This document shows, in pieces, positions 9,652-18,501 of a DNA stretch of 64,000 nucleotides. This DNA comes from Bacillota bacterium (GTDB lineage Bacteria > Bacillota > Clostridia > Acetivibrionales > DSM-1351): the NCBI GenBank assembly GCA_023400235.1, contig JAEXFI010000043.1, positions 62,001-126,000 of the forward strand. Reading direction: 5' to 3'. Each line of letters begins with the position of its first letter. Position 1 is the stretch's first letter. The translations under genes and the position numbers were made by a program. The notes under the pieces are model-generated. The model was given only the letters and a program-made list of their open reading frames with translations. It made no database searches and was not told the origin of the DNA.

Positions 9652-10746
9652 CTAGTGTTGGAGCAGTTTTTGATAGATATTCATTATTGTCTGGCTAAGC
9701 TTGATTTCAGCTTGAGAATCCCCCTCTGCCTGCTGCTGAAAGAAATGGATAAGTGCACCGGTGCCCTCTACCTTTACAATCAGCGGCATAATTTCAGCAA
9801 GCAGTGCTTCTTTCCATGGAAATTGCTCATACAAATAGTAAAGTGCCTGAAGATACGTTGCCACCCTTTCCCTATAGGGCTCAAGCACTTCCATTGCCCA
9901 TTTGAAATAAGCATTTTCATACTCCTTCAGTCTTACCAGCCACATGTAGTCCTTTTCTTCAATGATGTCAAGAAAATTGTACTTCTTTAAGGTCTCCAGA
10001 ACAGAGCCTTCAGTATGCTGTAAAGATTCCGGCTGAGGGAACTGCCGTATGGCTATAATTTCATTTTTGCATGCTGCCGGAATGAAGTGATAGTAACCTT
10101 TTGAGGATTTAACGCGCAAATCCAGGCCCTGCTTTTCCAGCACTTGATTTAGGCGAAAAGCGGTGGTTCGGATATTTGCCCCTCCCTTTTCCGGCCCCTT
10201 GTCAGGCCATAAATCCTCTATGATTTCCCACTTTGAAATCAATTGTCTGTTCCTGAGCAGCATATAAAGGAAAAGCTCTTCACACTTGGCAGTAGGAAAT
10301 TTCAGGTTGATATCGGTGATGGAAAGGCAACGCTTTTTTATTGCAGGCTGGCTCGGACTTCCATCCAATTCAATTCTTTTACTGTTAAGCCTTTTTTCAA
10401 GTTTTGCCAAAACTCGTTCCAAATCCTTTATGATTACAGGTTTTACAAGGTAATCCAGGGCATTTGCACGAAATGCATCCAGAGCGTATCCGGCATAGGC
10501 TGTTACAAATATGATTTCCGGTGAAATCTCCAGCATGCTCAGCTGCATAGCCAGCTCAATGCCGGAAATTTCAGGCATTTCAATGTCCATAAACACCACA
10601 TCGATATTGCCTGTGGTTAAGTGTTCCGTTAGTTCAAATGGATTTTGAAGGATATTAACCACATCTACCATCCCAGTTTTTCTTAATTTTTCGCCAAGCC
10701 ATTCTCCCGAAATACTTTCATCATCTAATACGATCGCTTTAATCAT
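9652..10746 (-). CDS. Orphan response regulator with SARP/BTAD-type output domain
   Basis: I take the ATG at 10746 (MIKAIVLDDE) because GAGGAG lies 7 nt before it; a 17-residue longer start at 10797 is possible. Residues 1-120 form a CheY-like receiver with acidic pair D8-D9, phospho-acceptor D54 (VFMDIEMP), T82 and K102. After a linker comes a winged-helix OmpR/SARP-like DNA-binding domain (about 150-230) and then a helical bacterial transcriptional activation domain reaching residue 364. This is the layout of the SARP-output response regulators found in Clostridia. No histidine kinase is encoded next to it. It lies upstream of, and in line with, the beta-helix SLH gene, which makes that gene a plausible target, but no operator was identified. 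Confidence 0.88.
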   Translation of the reverse strand: MIKAIVLDDESISGEWLGEKLRKTGMVDVVNILQNPFELTEHLTTGNIDVVFMDIEMPEISGIELAMQLSMLEISPEIIFVTAYAGYALDAFRANALDYLVKPVIIKDLERVLAKLEKRLNSKRIELDGSPSQPAIKKRCLSITDINLKFPTAKCEELFLYMLLRNRQLISKWEIIEDLWPDKGPEKGGANIRTTAFRLNQVLEKQGLDLRVKSSKGYYHFIPAACKNEIIAIRQFPQPESLQHTEGSVLETLKKYNFLDIIEEKDYMWLVRLKEYENAYFKWAMEVLEPYRERVATYLQALYYLYEQFPWKEALLAEIMPLIVKVEGTGALIHFFQQQAEGDSQAEIKLSQTIMNIYQKLLQH

Positions 10747-10910
10747 ACCGTCTATCTCCTCATTCTCTTCAAGCCCAAAATTTCCGCCGTACTGCATTCA
10801 ATTCATGTAAATTTATCTCCATTATTATACCCACTATTTTTTAGCACAATCTTCCATAACTCGATTTTTTTTATTTAATTCATTTTTCCTACAAATTTAT
10901 TCTATACGAC

Positions 10911-10949
10911 AAAAAAACCTTGTCTAATTTAAATATGACAAGATTTTTT
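10911..10949. terminator. Bidirectional hairpin with A/T flanks
   Basis: CTTGTC (10919-10924) pairs with GACAAG (10937-10942), extended by an A-run on the left and a T-run on the right, so it can act as a terminator on either strand. A second hairpin with the same stem core (CTTGTCT 11028-11034, AGACAAG 11044-11050) lies 85 bp further right. Both are in the 434-bp gap between the response regulator and the SLH protein, downstream of the latter. Confidence 0.6.
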
Positions 10950-11118
10950 GTGTCTCTCCTCTTAATTTCTATTGGCAATTGTGCTTATTTATCTTTTCAG
11001 ATTCAAAGAGAGGATTGAAATATATCCCTTGTCTTTTTACACCAGACAAGATTTTTAAACAGTTACTGTAAAATTTTGATTACCAAATCTGATTTTAGTT
11101 GTTTCGGTCTTTCATTTC

Positions 11119-11153
11119 TCAGTCAACCTCCACTCAATTTCCGCTGATTTTAT
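11119..11153 (-). pseudogene. Remnant of a dehydrogenase 3' end (Gfo/Idh/MocA-like)
   Basis: These 35 bp match the last codons and stop of the Gfo/Idh/MocA gene at 28109-28143 with four mismatches. Read on the minus strand, the remnant gives K-I-S-G-N-stop-V-E-V-D-stop, against K-T-G-G-N-W-V-D-V-D-stop in the intact gene; the Trp codon is TGA here. Nothing recognisable of the gene remains on either side. It reads as scar DNA from a lost relative of that gene or from a local rearrangement. Confidence 0.45.
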
Positions 11154-11180
11154 CAGCTTTGTCATATGAGGCTCAATATA

Positions 11181-12998
11181 TCATCTTACTGCACTAAATA
11201 GATTGTATATTATTGTTGATGCTTCCGCCCTTGTTGATTTGTTCATAGGAGCATATGAACCACTGCCGACACCTGAAACAATACCTGCTTCCTGCATTGC
11301 CTCTACTGCTTCAATTGCATAGCCGGAGATTTTGTCCTTGTCAGTAAATTGATTTACACTTTTACTCCCGAGATTAACTTTTGCAAGCTTGGCTGTCTTA
11401 TATAACATTACAGCCATATCCTGACGAGAAATCTGGTCTGTCACCCCAAAGTTTCCATCTTTTTTGCCACTTACTATTCCAAGCTTCTGAGCTGTTGCAA
11501 TGGAGTTGTAATACCATGTCCCTGCTTTTACATCATTAAAGGTTGTAGAAGCGCTGCTGTCGTTTAGTTCAAATGCCTTTATCAGCATTTGTATGAATTG
11601 GGCTCTGGTTACATTTCCATAAGGATTGAATTTATTATCTTCAACTCCAGCTACTATTCCTCTTGCTGCAAGCGCTTCAATTTTTATCTTTGCCCATGTT
11701 GGCTTCTCAATATCGCTGAAGGTCACTTTACTATAGACTGCTGCATATTTGCTGAAATGCTTTGGCATAAAAGTAATCTTCCCAGTTTTTTCATCATATC
11801 TGGCATTCATTACAATTTCAGGCTTTCCATCGTCATTTAAGTAATACAGGATTACTTTTTCAGTATTTTCTCCTGACTTTAAGTCATACTTGATACTAAC
11901 CGTCACTTGTCCTACGTTCTCGAAGTTACTGATAGTTCTTGTGCCAATCATCATAGTAAAATCGTATACCGTACTTTGGTTAATAATATTCTGAACATCT
12001 TGTGACAATTTGGAATTATCTATTTTATTTATGTTTAACTTTAATATATCTGATTCATTCTGCATATTTTGCTTAATTAGCTCAGTTGCAGCAGTTATTG
12101 TTGAAAGACCAGTGTTTATGGATACCTTCTCAATATTTTTGTCAATAGCTTTTTTAATCTGTTGACCAGATATTGAAACACTTATGTTTTTTGCACCGGC
12201 ATCTGATTTAAGCTGTATATTTACTGTTTTATCCTTAGCACCGCTGATTGCGGCATCCATATCGGAATCCTTTATCTTGGCATCTGCTAATCCATTGGCG
12301 TCGGATTTGATATTGACTGTTACAGCACCATTCTCTACGTCACTTGTCTGATCTGGTATCGGTGTTGGTGTACCAATGCCGGTACCACCACCGGATGCCG
12401 TAACTGTTACTGTACAGGTTGCAGTCTTATTACCCTCTGCAGTTGTTACAGTTATAGTTGCCGTTCCGGCTGCTACTGCCGTTACTGCACCGGTAATACT
12501 GTTGACTGTTGCTACCGATGGTTTGCTTGATGCAAAGCTTACAGTTTTATTTGCCGCATTTGCAGGTGCTACTGTTGCTGTTAATGTTCCTGTTGTTCCT
12601 GCCAAAAGATTGAGTGCTGCAGGGCTTAGTGTCACTCCCGTTACTCCTGTTGCCGGCGATGTCGAAAAATCAACATAAAATGTTGTAATTGCAACTGTTG
12701 CTCCTTGACCTGCAACAACGGTATACTTTCCAATTGAAGCATCTGCTGGGATTGTAAATGTATCTGAATAGTTCGTTCCACTTACAGTATTAATATACAA
12801 TACGGTCGTATCCGGGTTTATTACCTTTATACTGATTGTTCCCAAGGAATTTGTACCGGATAAGGTTACGGTGTCTCCTGCTATTTTATCTGGAATATTA
12901 TTTATCGTTACTAAAGCCTCTGAAGCAAAAGAATTAAATATAAAACTAAGTAGGAGTACTATTATAAGCAAAAAACCAAACTGTCTTTTTATTGTCAT
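11181..12998 (-). CDS. SLH-anchored surface protein with one Ig-like (Big_2) unit
   Basis: This 605-residue protein starts at MTIKRQFGF after an AGAGGT site and has a signal peptide ending near SFA. Residues about 27-110 form a beta-sandwich unit (TINNIPDKIAGDTVTLSGT). A Big_2 Ig-like domain follows (VTGVTLSPAALNLLAG...ATITVTT). Then come a Thr/Pro linker and a conserved middle domain of about 200 residues with ISGQQIKKAIDKNIEKV. The C-terminus carries three SLH motifs (FSDIEKPTWAKIKIEALAA, FNDVKAGTWYYNSIA, STRAEASTIIYNLF). It is a short paralogue of the protein at 15014-18121, and both follow an esterase gene. It is probably an envelope-anchored structural or binding protein. Confidence 0.92.
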   Translation of the reverse strand: MTIKRQFGFLLIIVLLLSFIFNSFASEALVTINNIPDKIAGDTVTLSGTNSLGTISIKVINPDTTVLYINTVSGTNYSDTFTIPADASIGKYTVVAGQGATVAITTFYVDFSTSPATGVTGVTLSPAALNLLAGTTGTLTATVAPANAANKTVSFASSKPSVATVNSITGAVTAVAAGTATITVTTAEGNKTATCTVTVTASGGGTGIGTPTPIPDQTSDVENGAVTVNIKSDANGLADAKIKDSDMDAAISGAKDKTVNIQLKSDAGAKNISVSISGQQIKKAIDKNIEKVSINTGLSTITAATELIKQNMQNESDILKLNINKIDNSKLSQDVQNIINQSTVYDFTMMIGTRTISNFENVGQVTVSIKYDLKSGENTEKVILYYLNDDGKPEIVMNARYDEKTGKITFMPKHFSKYAAVYSKVTFSDIEKPTWAKIKIEALAARGIVAGVEDNKFNPYGNVTRAQFIQMLIKAFELNDSSASTTFNDVKAGTWYYNSIATAQKLGIVSGKKDGNFGVTDQISRQDMAVMLYKTAKLAKVNLGSKSVNQFTDKDKISGYAIEAVEAMQEAGIVSGVGSGSYAPMNKSTRAEASTIIYNLFSAVR

Positions 12999-13104
12999 TT
13001 TAAACCTCTTTCCATTTTTAATCCAATAAAGCTACTTAAAATAAGTATCCTATAATATACACAGCTCTCCAATACCCTTGTTCCATCTACCTTTTGAGAT
13101 ATTT

Positions 13105-13140
13105 TGAGTCAAGCCTACCCTCACGGATAGGCCTGACTCA
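13105..13140 (-). terminator. Hairpin terminator after esterase 1
   Basis: TGAGTCAAGCCTA at 13105-13117 pairs with TAGGCCTGACTCA at 13128-13140, giving a long stem 36 nt past the esterase stop. The U-tail is weak. Almost the same sequence follows the second esterase at 18435-18462, so the intergenic segment was duplicated with the gene module. Confidence 0.65.
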
Positions 13141-13175
13141 TGAGATTCTGAACTGTCATATATTTGTATGAATGC

Positions 13176-14870
13176 TTACCTCAGAACTTTTCCATCTGCG
13201 AGACTTATAGGTGCAGTCAAATCATTACTAAAGCTGTCAAACACAAAAGTCTTTACAGAATATGTAGTATCAGCTGGATCTACATTAAAATATGCGGTAA
13301 ATTCCTCTTTTTCTATTATATCTCTTTGAAGAGCAACGATACTTACAGGAGTACTGCCTTTCATAAGCTGGAATAAAACTACTTCCTGCCCGGAATGAGT
13401 TACTGCGCCTTCTTTCAAATCTACATTTACAGTCGCACGTATACCACCGGTTCTGTCCAAAACACCATCGGTTGCTATTTCAAACACCCCTGAAGAAGAT
13501 TTAGACTGAGCGAGCAGCCACTTCGATGTCTCCGGATCCTGGAATGCCGGTACCATTGCAGCATGTCTGTCTATACGAGGACCTGGGAGATCAGGATTGA
13601 GGTTGGCAAAAGGACCTGATGGAGTGCTGAGCCCTGGGCCTTGTGCTTGGAAAGCACTGTCGGGGAACACGGTTATTTTTATAAGTTCAGCGATCTTCTC
13701 GTCACTCAATCCCTTAGCCTTATAAGCGTCAACGATTCTCTGATACGAAGCTATGGCATTCGCGCTTCCAAACAGATGGTCATACTGTCCTTGGAACAAG
13801 TGCATCGGTATCTCAGCGTCTGCGATAGCATTAGCCTGATCCTGATTGTTGGGCATAAATGAATCCTGAATAAAGGCAGCGAAAAGATCGGCACGGTTCT
13901 GCACCATCCACCAGCCTAACCTTGAACCCATAGAAAGGGTGTAGCCATAAACACGATCAGTATCAACAGCGAACTCCTTTGAGAAATTCTCAATTAATTC
14001 GGCTGCCTGTTCCGCCTGTATATCAGTTGTTTGTCCAGTCCTGGTGCTTTGCGGTGCAAGGAAAATAACGTCTTCACTGACAGGTACATCCTGCTCGCCA
14101 AACCAGAATTGAGGAGTACCATCACAGATTAATTGCCCCCTTAAATTGTTAGCTTCTGGAAAATATCCTTGTCCATTACCATTAAAATATACCACGAGCG
14201 GATACTTTTTGTTCGGGTCATAGTTATCCGGTAAACGGTAATCGTAATTCAGTGGCAAGCCCGCTGACGGGTTCTCCACTATACCATGGACGAACTGGTC
14301 AACTCCGCGGTTGACAACAGCAGGACCGGTCAGCTTCAGCGGCTCGCTGCTGGCACTGGCCAGCAATTCTCCACCTGTGGAGTATATATCTTTGCCGATG
14401 GTAATCTCAGTCGGCTGGTTCGGGTTTGCCATCATGCCGCCGCTTACAGAAATTTTGGTTCCACCGTTGAAGTTCGGCTCAACCATGACAACGACATACT
14501 TGCCGGCGCCGGCAGGACGCTCATTTTCAAGCAGCAACTCTGGATCAGCGACAGTAAACACATCAACTACCTGCTGGTCTTCCATGAAACTTGGATCATC
14601 AACACTTCCAGTGTCAAAGTAAGGATTGAAGGACGTATCACGCACCGCAAAGTCGGCAGCTATAAACTTAGTGTCATCGACCTCTTTCGCAAACTCCAGA
14701 ACCACACCGGTCACTCGCTGCCCCCACCAACCCATGTCAGTCAGGGCACGCACACTCTGGACACCATCTGAACCTTCGGCAAAAGAGAGCGGTGAAGAAC
14801 CAACAATCATAAATAAAGCCAAAAGTACCGATACAATTTTCCCACCCATTTTTTTCTTTGTGAATTTCAT
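13176..14870 (-). CDS. Secreted alpha/beta-hydrolase esterase with shared C-terminal beta domain (copy 1)
   Basis: A 564-residue exported protein (signal peptide MKFTKKKMGGKIVSVLLA...SFA). Residues about 40-180 form an N-terminal beta domain. Residues about 205-440 form an alpha/beta hydrolase of the type that acts on acylated polysaccharides, with oxyanion strand YPLVVYFNGNG and nucleophile S313 in YTLSMGSR; the usual first Gly of GxSxG is Thr. The last 105 residues form a beta domain almost identical to the end of the esterase at 18502. It precedes the SLH protein at 11181 in transcription order. The exact ester substrate (acetyl or feruloyl) cannot be told from sequence. Confidence 0.85.
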   Translation of the reverse strand: MKFTKKKMGGKIVSVLLALFMIVGSSPLSFAEGSDGVQSVRALTDMGWWGQRVTGVVLEFAKEVDDTKFIAADFAVRDTSFNPYFDTGSVDDPSFMEDQQVVDVFTVADPELLLENERPAGAGKYVVVMVEPNFNGGTKISVSGGMMANPNQPTEITIGKDIYSTGGELLASASSEPLKLTGPAVVNRGVDQFVHGIVENPSAGLPLNYDYRLPDNYDPNKKYPLVVYFNGNGQGYFPEANNLRGQLICDGTPQFWFGEQDVPVSEDVIFLAPQSTRTGQTTDIQAEQAAELIENFSKEFAVDTDRVYGYTLSMGSRLGWWMVQNRADLFAAFIQDSFMPNNQDQANAIADAEIPMHLFQGQYDHLFGSANAIASYQRIVDAYKAKGLSDEKIAELIKITVFPDSAFQAQGPGLSTPSGPFANLNPDLPGPRIDRHAAMVPAFQDPETSKWLLAQSKSSSGVFEIATDGVLDRTGGIRATVNVDLKEGAVTHSGQEVVLFQLMKGSTPVSIVALQRDIIEKEEFTAYFNVDPADTTYSVKTFVFDSFSNDLTAPISLADGKVLR

Positions 14871-15013
14871 TATTAACTTACCTCCCTTTCTTGTATACCG
14901 ACCAAATTTATAGAATGGTCATCGTAAATTGAAATTCTAGCTCAAAATTTAAGGCTGCCCGCTTGTGAATATGATATATTTTTAGCGGCTACCTTAAAAT
15001 CAAGGTCACTATG

Positions 15014-18000
15014 TTACTTTACTGTACTAAATAGGTTGTATATTATTGTTGAAGCCTCTGCCCTTGTTGATTTGTTCTTAGGTGCAAACATACCATCACC
15101 AACACCTGATACAATGCCGGCTTTCTGTACTGCCTCTACTGCTTCAACTGCATACCCGGAAATTTGACCCTTGTCAGTAAATTGAACTACGCTTGCACTT
15201 GCAAGATTAATTTTTGCAATCTTAGCCGTCTTATATAACATCACTGCCATATCCTGACGAGAAATCTGGTCTTTTACTCCAAAGCTGCCATCAAGTTTAC
15301 CACTTACTATCCCCAGCTTCTGAGCTGTTGCAATTGAATTGTAATACCATGCCCCTGCTTTTACATCAGTAAATTCCGTAGTTGCACTACTATCGTTCAA
15401 TTCAAATGCCTTCATCAACATCTGTATAAATTCTGCTCTGGTTACATTTCCATAAGGATTGAATTTATTATTTCCAACTCCGGCTACTATTTCTCTTGCA
15501 GCAAGCGCTTCAATTTTTACCTTTGCCCATGTTGGCTTCTCAATATCGCTGAAGGTCACTTTACTATGAACTGCTGCATATTTGCTGAAATGCTTTGGAA
15601 TAAAAGTAATATTTCCAGTTTTTTCATCATACCTGGCATTCATTACAATTTCAGGCTTTCCTTCGTCATTTAAGTAATACAGAATCACCTTTTCCGCATT
15701 TTCCCCTGACTTTAAGTCATACTTAATACTTACAGCCACTTGTCCTACGTTCTCAAAATTGCTGATAGTTCTTGTACCAATCATCATAGTAAAATCGTAT
15801 ACCGTACTTTGGTTAATAATATCCTTCACTTCTTGCGACAATTTGGAATTATCTATTTTATTAATGTTTAGCTTTAATACATCTGATTCATTTTGCATAT
15901 TTTGCTTAATTAGCTCAGTTGCAACAGTTATTGTAGCAAAACCAGTGTTTATGGAAACCTTCTCAATATTTTTGTCAATGGCTTTTTTAATCTGCTGACC
16001 TGATATTGAAACACTTATGTTTTTTGCATTGGCATCTGCTTTAAGCTGTATATTTACTGTTTTATCCTTAGCACCGCTGATTGCTGCATCCATATCGGAA
16101 TCCTTTATCCTGGCATCAACCAATCCGTTAGCATCAGACTTGATGTCTATTGTTATAGAACCATTGTCCACGCCACTTGTCTGATCCGGTGTGGGTGTTG
16201 GTGTTGGCGTTGTCGTTGGTGTTCCGGTGCCGCCGGCAGTATCAACCTTAAATGTCGTAGTTGCAACTATTGAACCTTTACCTGCCACAACAGTATATAC
16301 TCCATTTGCAGCATCCGATGGAATTTTAAATGTATCCGAATAGTTAGTGGCACTTGTAGTATTAATATACAATACTGTTGTATCCGGTCTGATTACTTTT
16401 ATACTGATTGTTCCCAAGGAATTTGTACCGGATATTGTTACACTATCCCCGGCTTTCTTATCTGAGATACTGTTGATTGTAATAGATACCGGTGCTGCTG
16501 TTACCGTTACCGCACAAGCTGCTGTCTTGCTTCCGTCTGCGGTTGTTACAGCTATAGTTGCTGTTCCGGCTGCTACTGCCGTTACCGCACCGGTAATACT
16601 GTTAACTGTTGCTACCGCTGGTTTGTTTGATGCATAGCTTACAGTTTTATTTGTTGCATTTGCAGGTGCTACTGTTGCTGTTAAGAATCCTTTTGTCCCT
16701 GCCACAAGACTAAGAGCTGTTTTATTTAGTGTTACTCCTGTTACAGATACCGTCGGGGGAACAACATTAAAGGTTGTAGTTGCAACGGTTTCTCCTTGGC
16801 CTGCCACAACAGTATATTTTCCAATTGCAGCATTTGACGGAATTGTAAATGTATCGGAATAGTTAGTTTCACTTACTGTATTTACATACAATACTGTTGT
16901 ATCCGGTTTGATTACCTTTATACTGATTGTTCCTAAAGAATTTGTACCGGATATTGTTACGCTATCCCCGGCTTTTTTATCTGAGATACTGTTGATTGTA
17001 ACAGATACCGGCGCTGATGCTACTGTTACAGCACAGGTTGCAGTCTTGCTTCCGTCTGCGGTCGTTACAGTTATAGTTGCTGTTCCGGCTGCCACTGCCG
17101 TTACCGTACCGGTACTACTAACTGTTGCTACCGATGAGTCGCTTGAGGTGTAGCTCACAGTTTTATTTGTTGCATTTGCAGGTGCTACTGTTGCTGTCAG
17201 GAATCCTTTTGTCCCTGCCACCAGACTAAGTGTTGTTTTATTTAGTGTTACTCCTGTTACAGATACCGTGGGAGAAACAACATTAAAGGTTGTGGTTGCA
17301 GTAGTTGTTCCTTGACCTGCAACAACAGTATACTTTCCAACTGCGGCATTTGACGGGATTGTTAATGTATCAGAATAATTCGTTTCGCTTACCGTATTTA
17401 CATACAATACTGTTGTATCCGGTCTGATTACCTTTATACTGATTGTTCCCAAAGAATTTGTACCGGATATTGTTACGCTATCCCCGGCTTTCTTATCTGA
17501 GATACTGTTGATTGTAACAGACACCGGCGCCGATGTTACTGTTACAGTACAGGTTGCTGTTTTGCTTCCGTCTGCGGTTGTTGCAGTTATAGTTGCTGTT
17601 CCGGCTGCCACTGCCGTTACCGTACCGGTAGTACTAACTGTTGCTATCGATGAGTCGCTTGAGGTGTAGCTTACAGTTTTATTTGTCGCATTTGCAGGTG
17701 CTACTGTGGCTGTCAGGAATCCTTTTGTCCCTGCCACAAGACTAAGTGCTGTTTTATTTAGTGTTACTCCTGTTACCGATACCGCCGGGGGAACAACATT
17801 GAAGGTTGTAGTTGCAACGGTTTCTCCTTGTCCTGCCACAACAGTATACTTTCCAATTGCAGCATCCGATGGGATTGCAAATGAATCTGTATAATCCGTT
17901 TCACTTACTGTATTTATATACAATACTGTCGTATCCGGCCTGATTACTTTTATACTGATTGTCCCCAAAGAATTTGTACCAGATAAGGTTACGGTGTCCC

Positions 18001-18121
18001 CTACTCTTTTATCTGAAATACTATTTATCGTTACTAAAGCATCTGAAGCAAAAGAACTAAATATAAAACTAAGTAGGAGCACGATGATAAGTAAAAAACT
18101 AAACTGTCGTTTTATTGTCAT
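15014..18121 (-). CDS. SLH-anchored surface protein with expanded Ig-like repeats
   Basis: I start this at MTIKRQFSF (18121), which has AGAGGT just upstream and matches the start of the paralogue at 12998; an in-frame ATG at 18190 would add 23 unlikely residues. The 1035-residue product has a signal peptide and then four copies of the SxxTINSISDKKAGDSVT beta-sandwich unit, the first three each followed by a Big_2 domain (VTGVTLNKTALSLVAG). Next come a Thr-Pro linker, the same middle domain as the paralogue (ISGQQIKKAIDKNIEKV) and three C-terminal SLH motifs. The paralogue has only one beta-sandwich/Big_2 pair, so this copy has grown by internal duplication. It is probably displayed on the envelope. 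Confidence 0.92.
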   Translation of the reverse strand: MTIKRQFSFLLIIVLLLSFIFSSFASDALVTINSISDKRVGDTVTLSGTNSLGTISIKVIRPDTTVLYINTVSETDYTDSFAIPSDAAIGKYTVVAGQGETVATTTFNVVPPAVSVTGVTLNKTALSLVAGTKGFLTATVAPANATNKTVSYTSSDSSIATVSTTGTVTAVAAGTATITATTADGSKTATCTVTVTSAPVSVTINSISDKKAGDSVTISGTNSLGTISIKVIRPDTTVLYVNTVSETNYSDTLTIPSNAAVGKYTVVAGQGTTTATTTFNVVSPTVSVTGVTLNKTTLSLVAGTKGFLTATVAPANATNKTVSYTSSDSSVATVSSTGTVTAVAAGTATITVTTADGSKTATCAVTVASAPVSVTINSISDKKAGDSVTISGTNSLGTISIKVIKPDTTVLYVNTVSETNYSDTFTIPSNAAIGKYTVVAGQGETVATTTFNVVPPTVSVTGVTLNKTALSLVAGTKGFLTATVAPANATNKTVSYASNKPAVATVNSITGAVTAVAAGTATIAVTTADGSKTAACAVTVTAAPVSITINSISDKKAGDSVTISGTNSLGTISIKVIRPDTTVLYINTTSATNYSDTFKIPSDAANGVYTVVAGKGSIVATTTFKVDTAGGTGTPTTTPTPTPTPDQTSGVDNGSITIDIKSDANGLVDARIKDSDMDAAISGAKDKTVNIQLKADANAKNISVSISGQQIKKAIDKNIEKVSINTGFATITVATELIKQNMQNESDVLKLNINKIDNSKLSQEVKDIINQSTVYDFTMMIGTRTISNFENVGQVAVSIKYDLKSGENAEKVILYYLNDEGKPEIVMNARYDEKTGNITFIPKHFSKYAAVHSKVTFSDIEKPTWAKVKIEALAAREIVAGVGNNKFNPYGNVTRAEFIQMLMKAFELNDSSATTEFTDVKAGAWYYNSIATAQKLGIVSGKLDGSFGVKDQISRQDMAVMLYKTAKIAKINLASASVVQFTDKGQISGYAVEAVEAVQKAGIVSGVGDGMFAPKNKSTRAEASTIIYNLFSTVK
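16461..18032 (-). repeat. Four-fold coding tandem repeat, 516-519 bp period
   Basis: The marker TCTGAGATAC begins at 16461, 16980 and 17496, and a diverged form (TCTGAAATAC) at 18012, giving periods of 519, 516 and 516 bp, all multiples of three. Each period is one beta-sandwich plus Big_2 pair. The high DNA similarity points to recent duplication or gene conversion and makes copy number prone to change. Confidence 0.85.
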
Positions 18122-18160
18122 TTTAAACCTCTTTTCTGTTTTTATTCCAATAAAGTTACC

Positions 18161-18367
18161 AAAGTCAATTACGGTTGAAAGCCTTCGCAAGGACAGAATA
18201 TCAGACGATATTCATATGGTTTTTCAGATAAATATTGATTTCAGGCCAGCTTTCAACGCAGTTTGGGCTTGTATGATTTTTATATGCTCCTCGGAGGCCT
18301 CAGAACCAAACTATGGATGGGTATCATCAAGACAATATAATCGTTTAAGCCCATAGTAATTGACTTT
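18161..18367. mobile_element. MITE-like element, copy 1 (207 bp)
   Basis: Perfect 12-bp terminal inverted repeats, AAAGTCAATTAC at 18161-18172 and GTAATTGACTTT at 18356-18367, bound a 207-bp non-coding segment. The upstream region of the paralogous gene at 12998 aligns with the flanks but lacks this segment, so it is an insertion, apparently at a TTAA-like site. Both ends extend the similarity to the second copy at 51124-51285 (TGAAAGCCT near the left end, GTTTAA near the right end). No transposase is present, so it would need one in trans. Confidence 0.65.
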
Positions 18368-18434
18368 AAAAAGTTTTTTATTATATACGCAGCTCTGAAT
18401 GCTCCGATTCCTTCTGCCTTTTGGGTTATGTTTA

Positions 18435-18462
18435 TCAAGCCTACCCTCACGGATAGGCCTGA
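18435..18462 (-). terminator. Hairpin terminator after esterase 2
   Basis: TCAAGCCTA at 18435-18443 pairs with TAGGCCTGA at 18454-18462, 40 nt past the esterase stop. It is the duplicate of the hairpin at 13105-13140. Confidence 0.55.
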
Positions 18463-18501
18463 CTCATGAGATTCTGAACTGTCATATATTTATATGAATG
18501 C

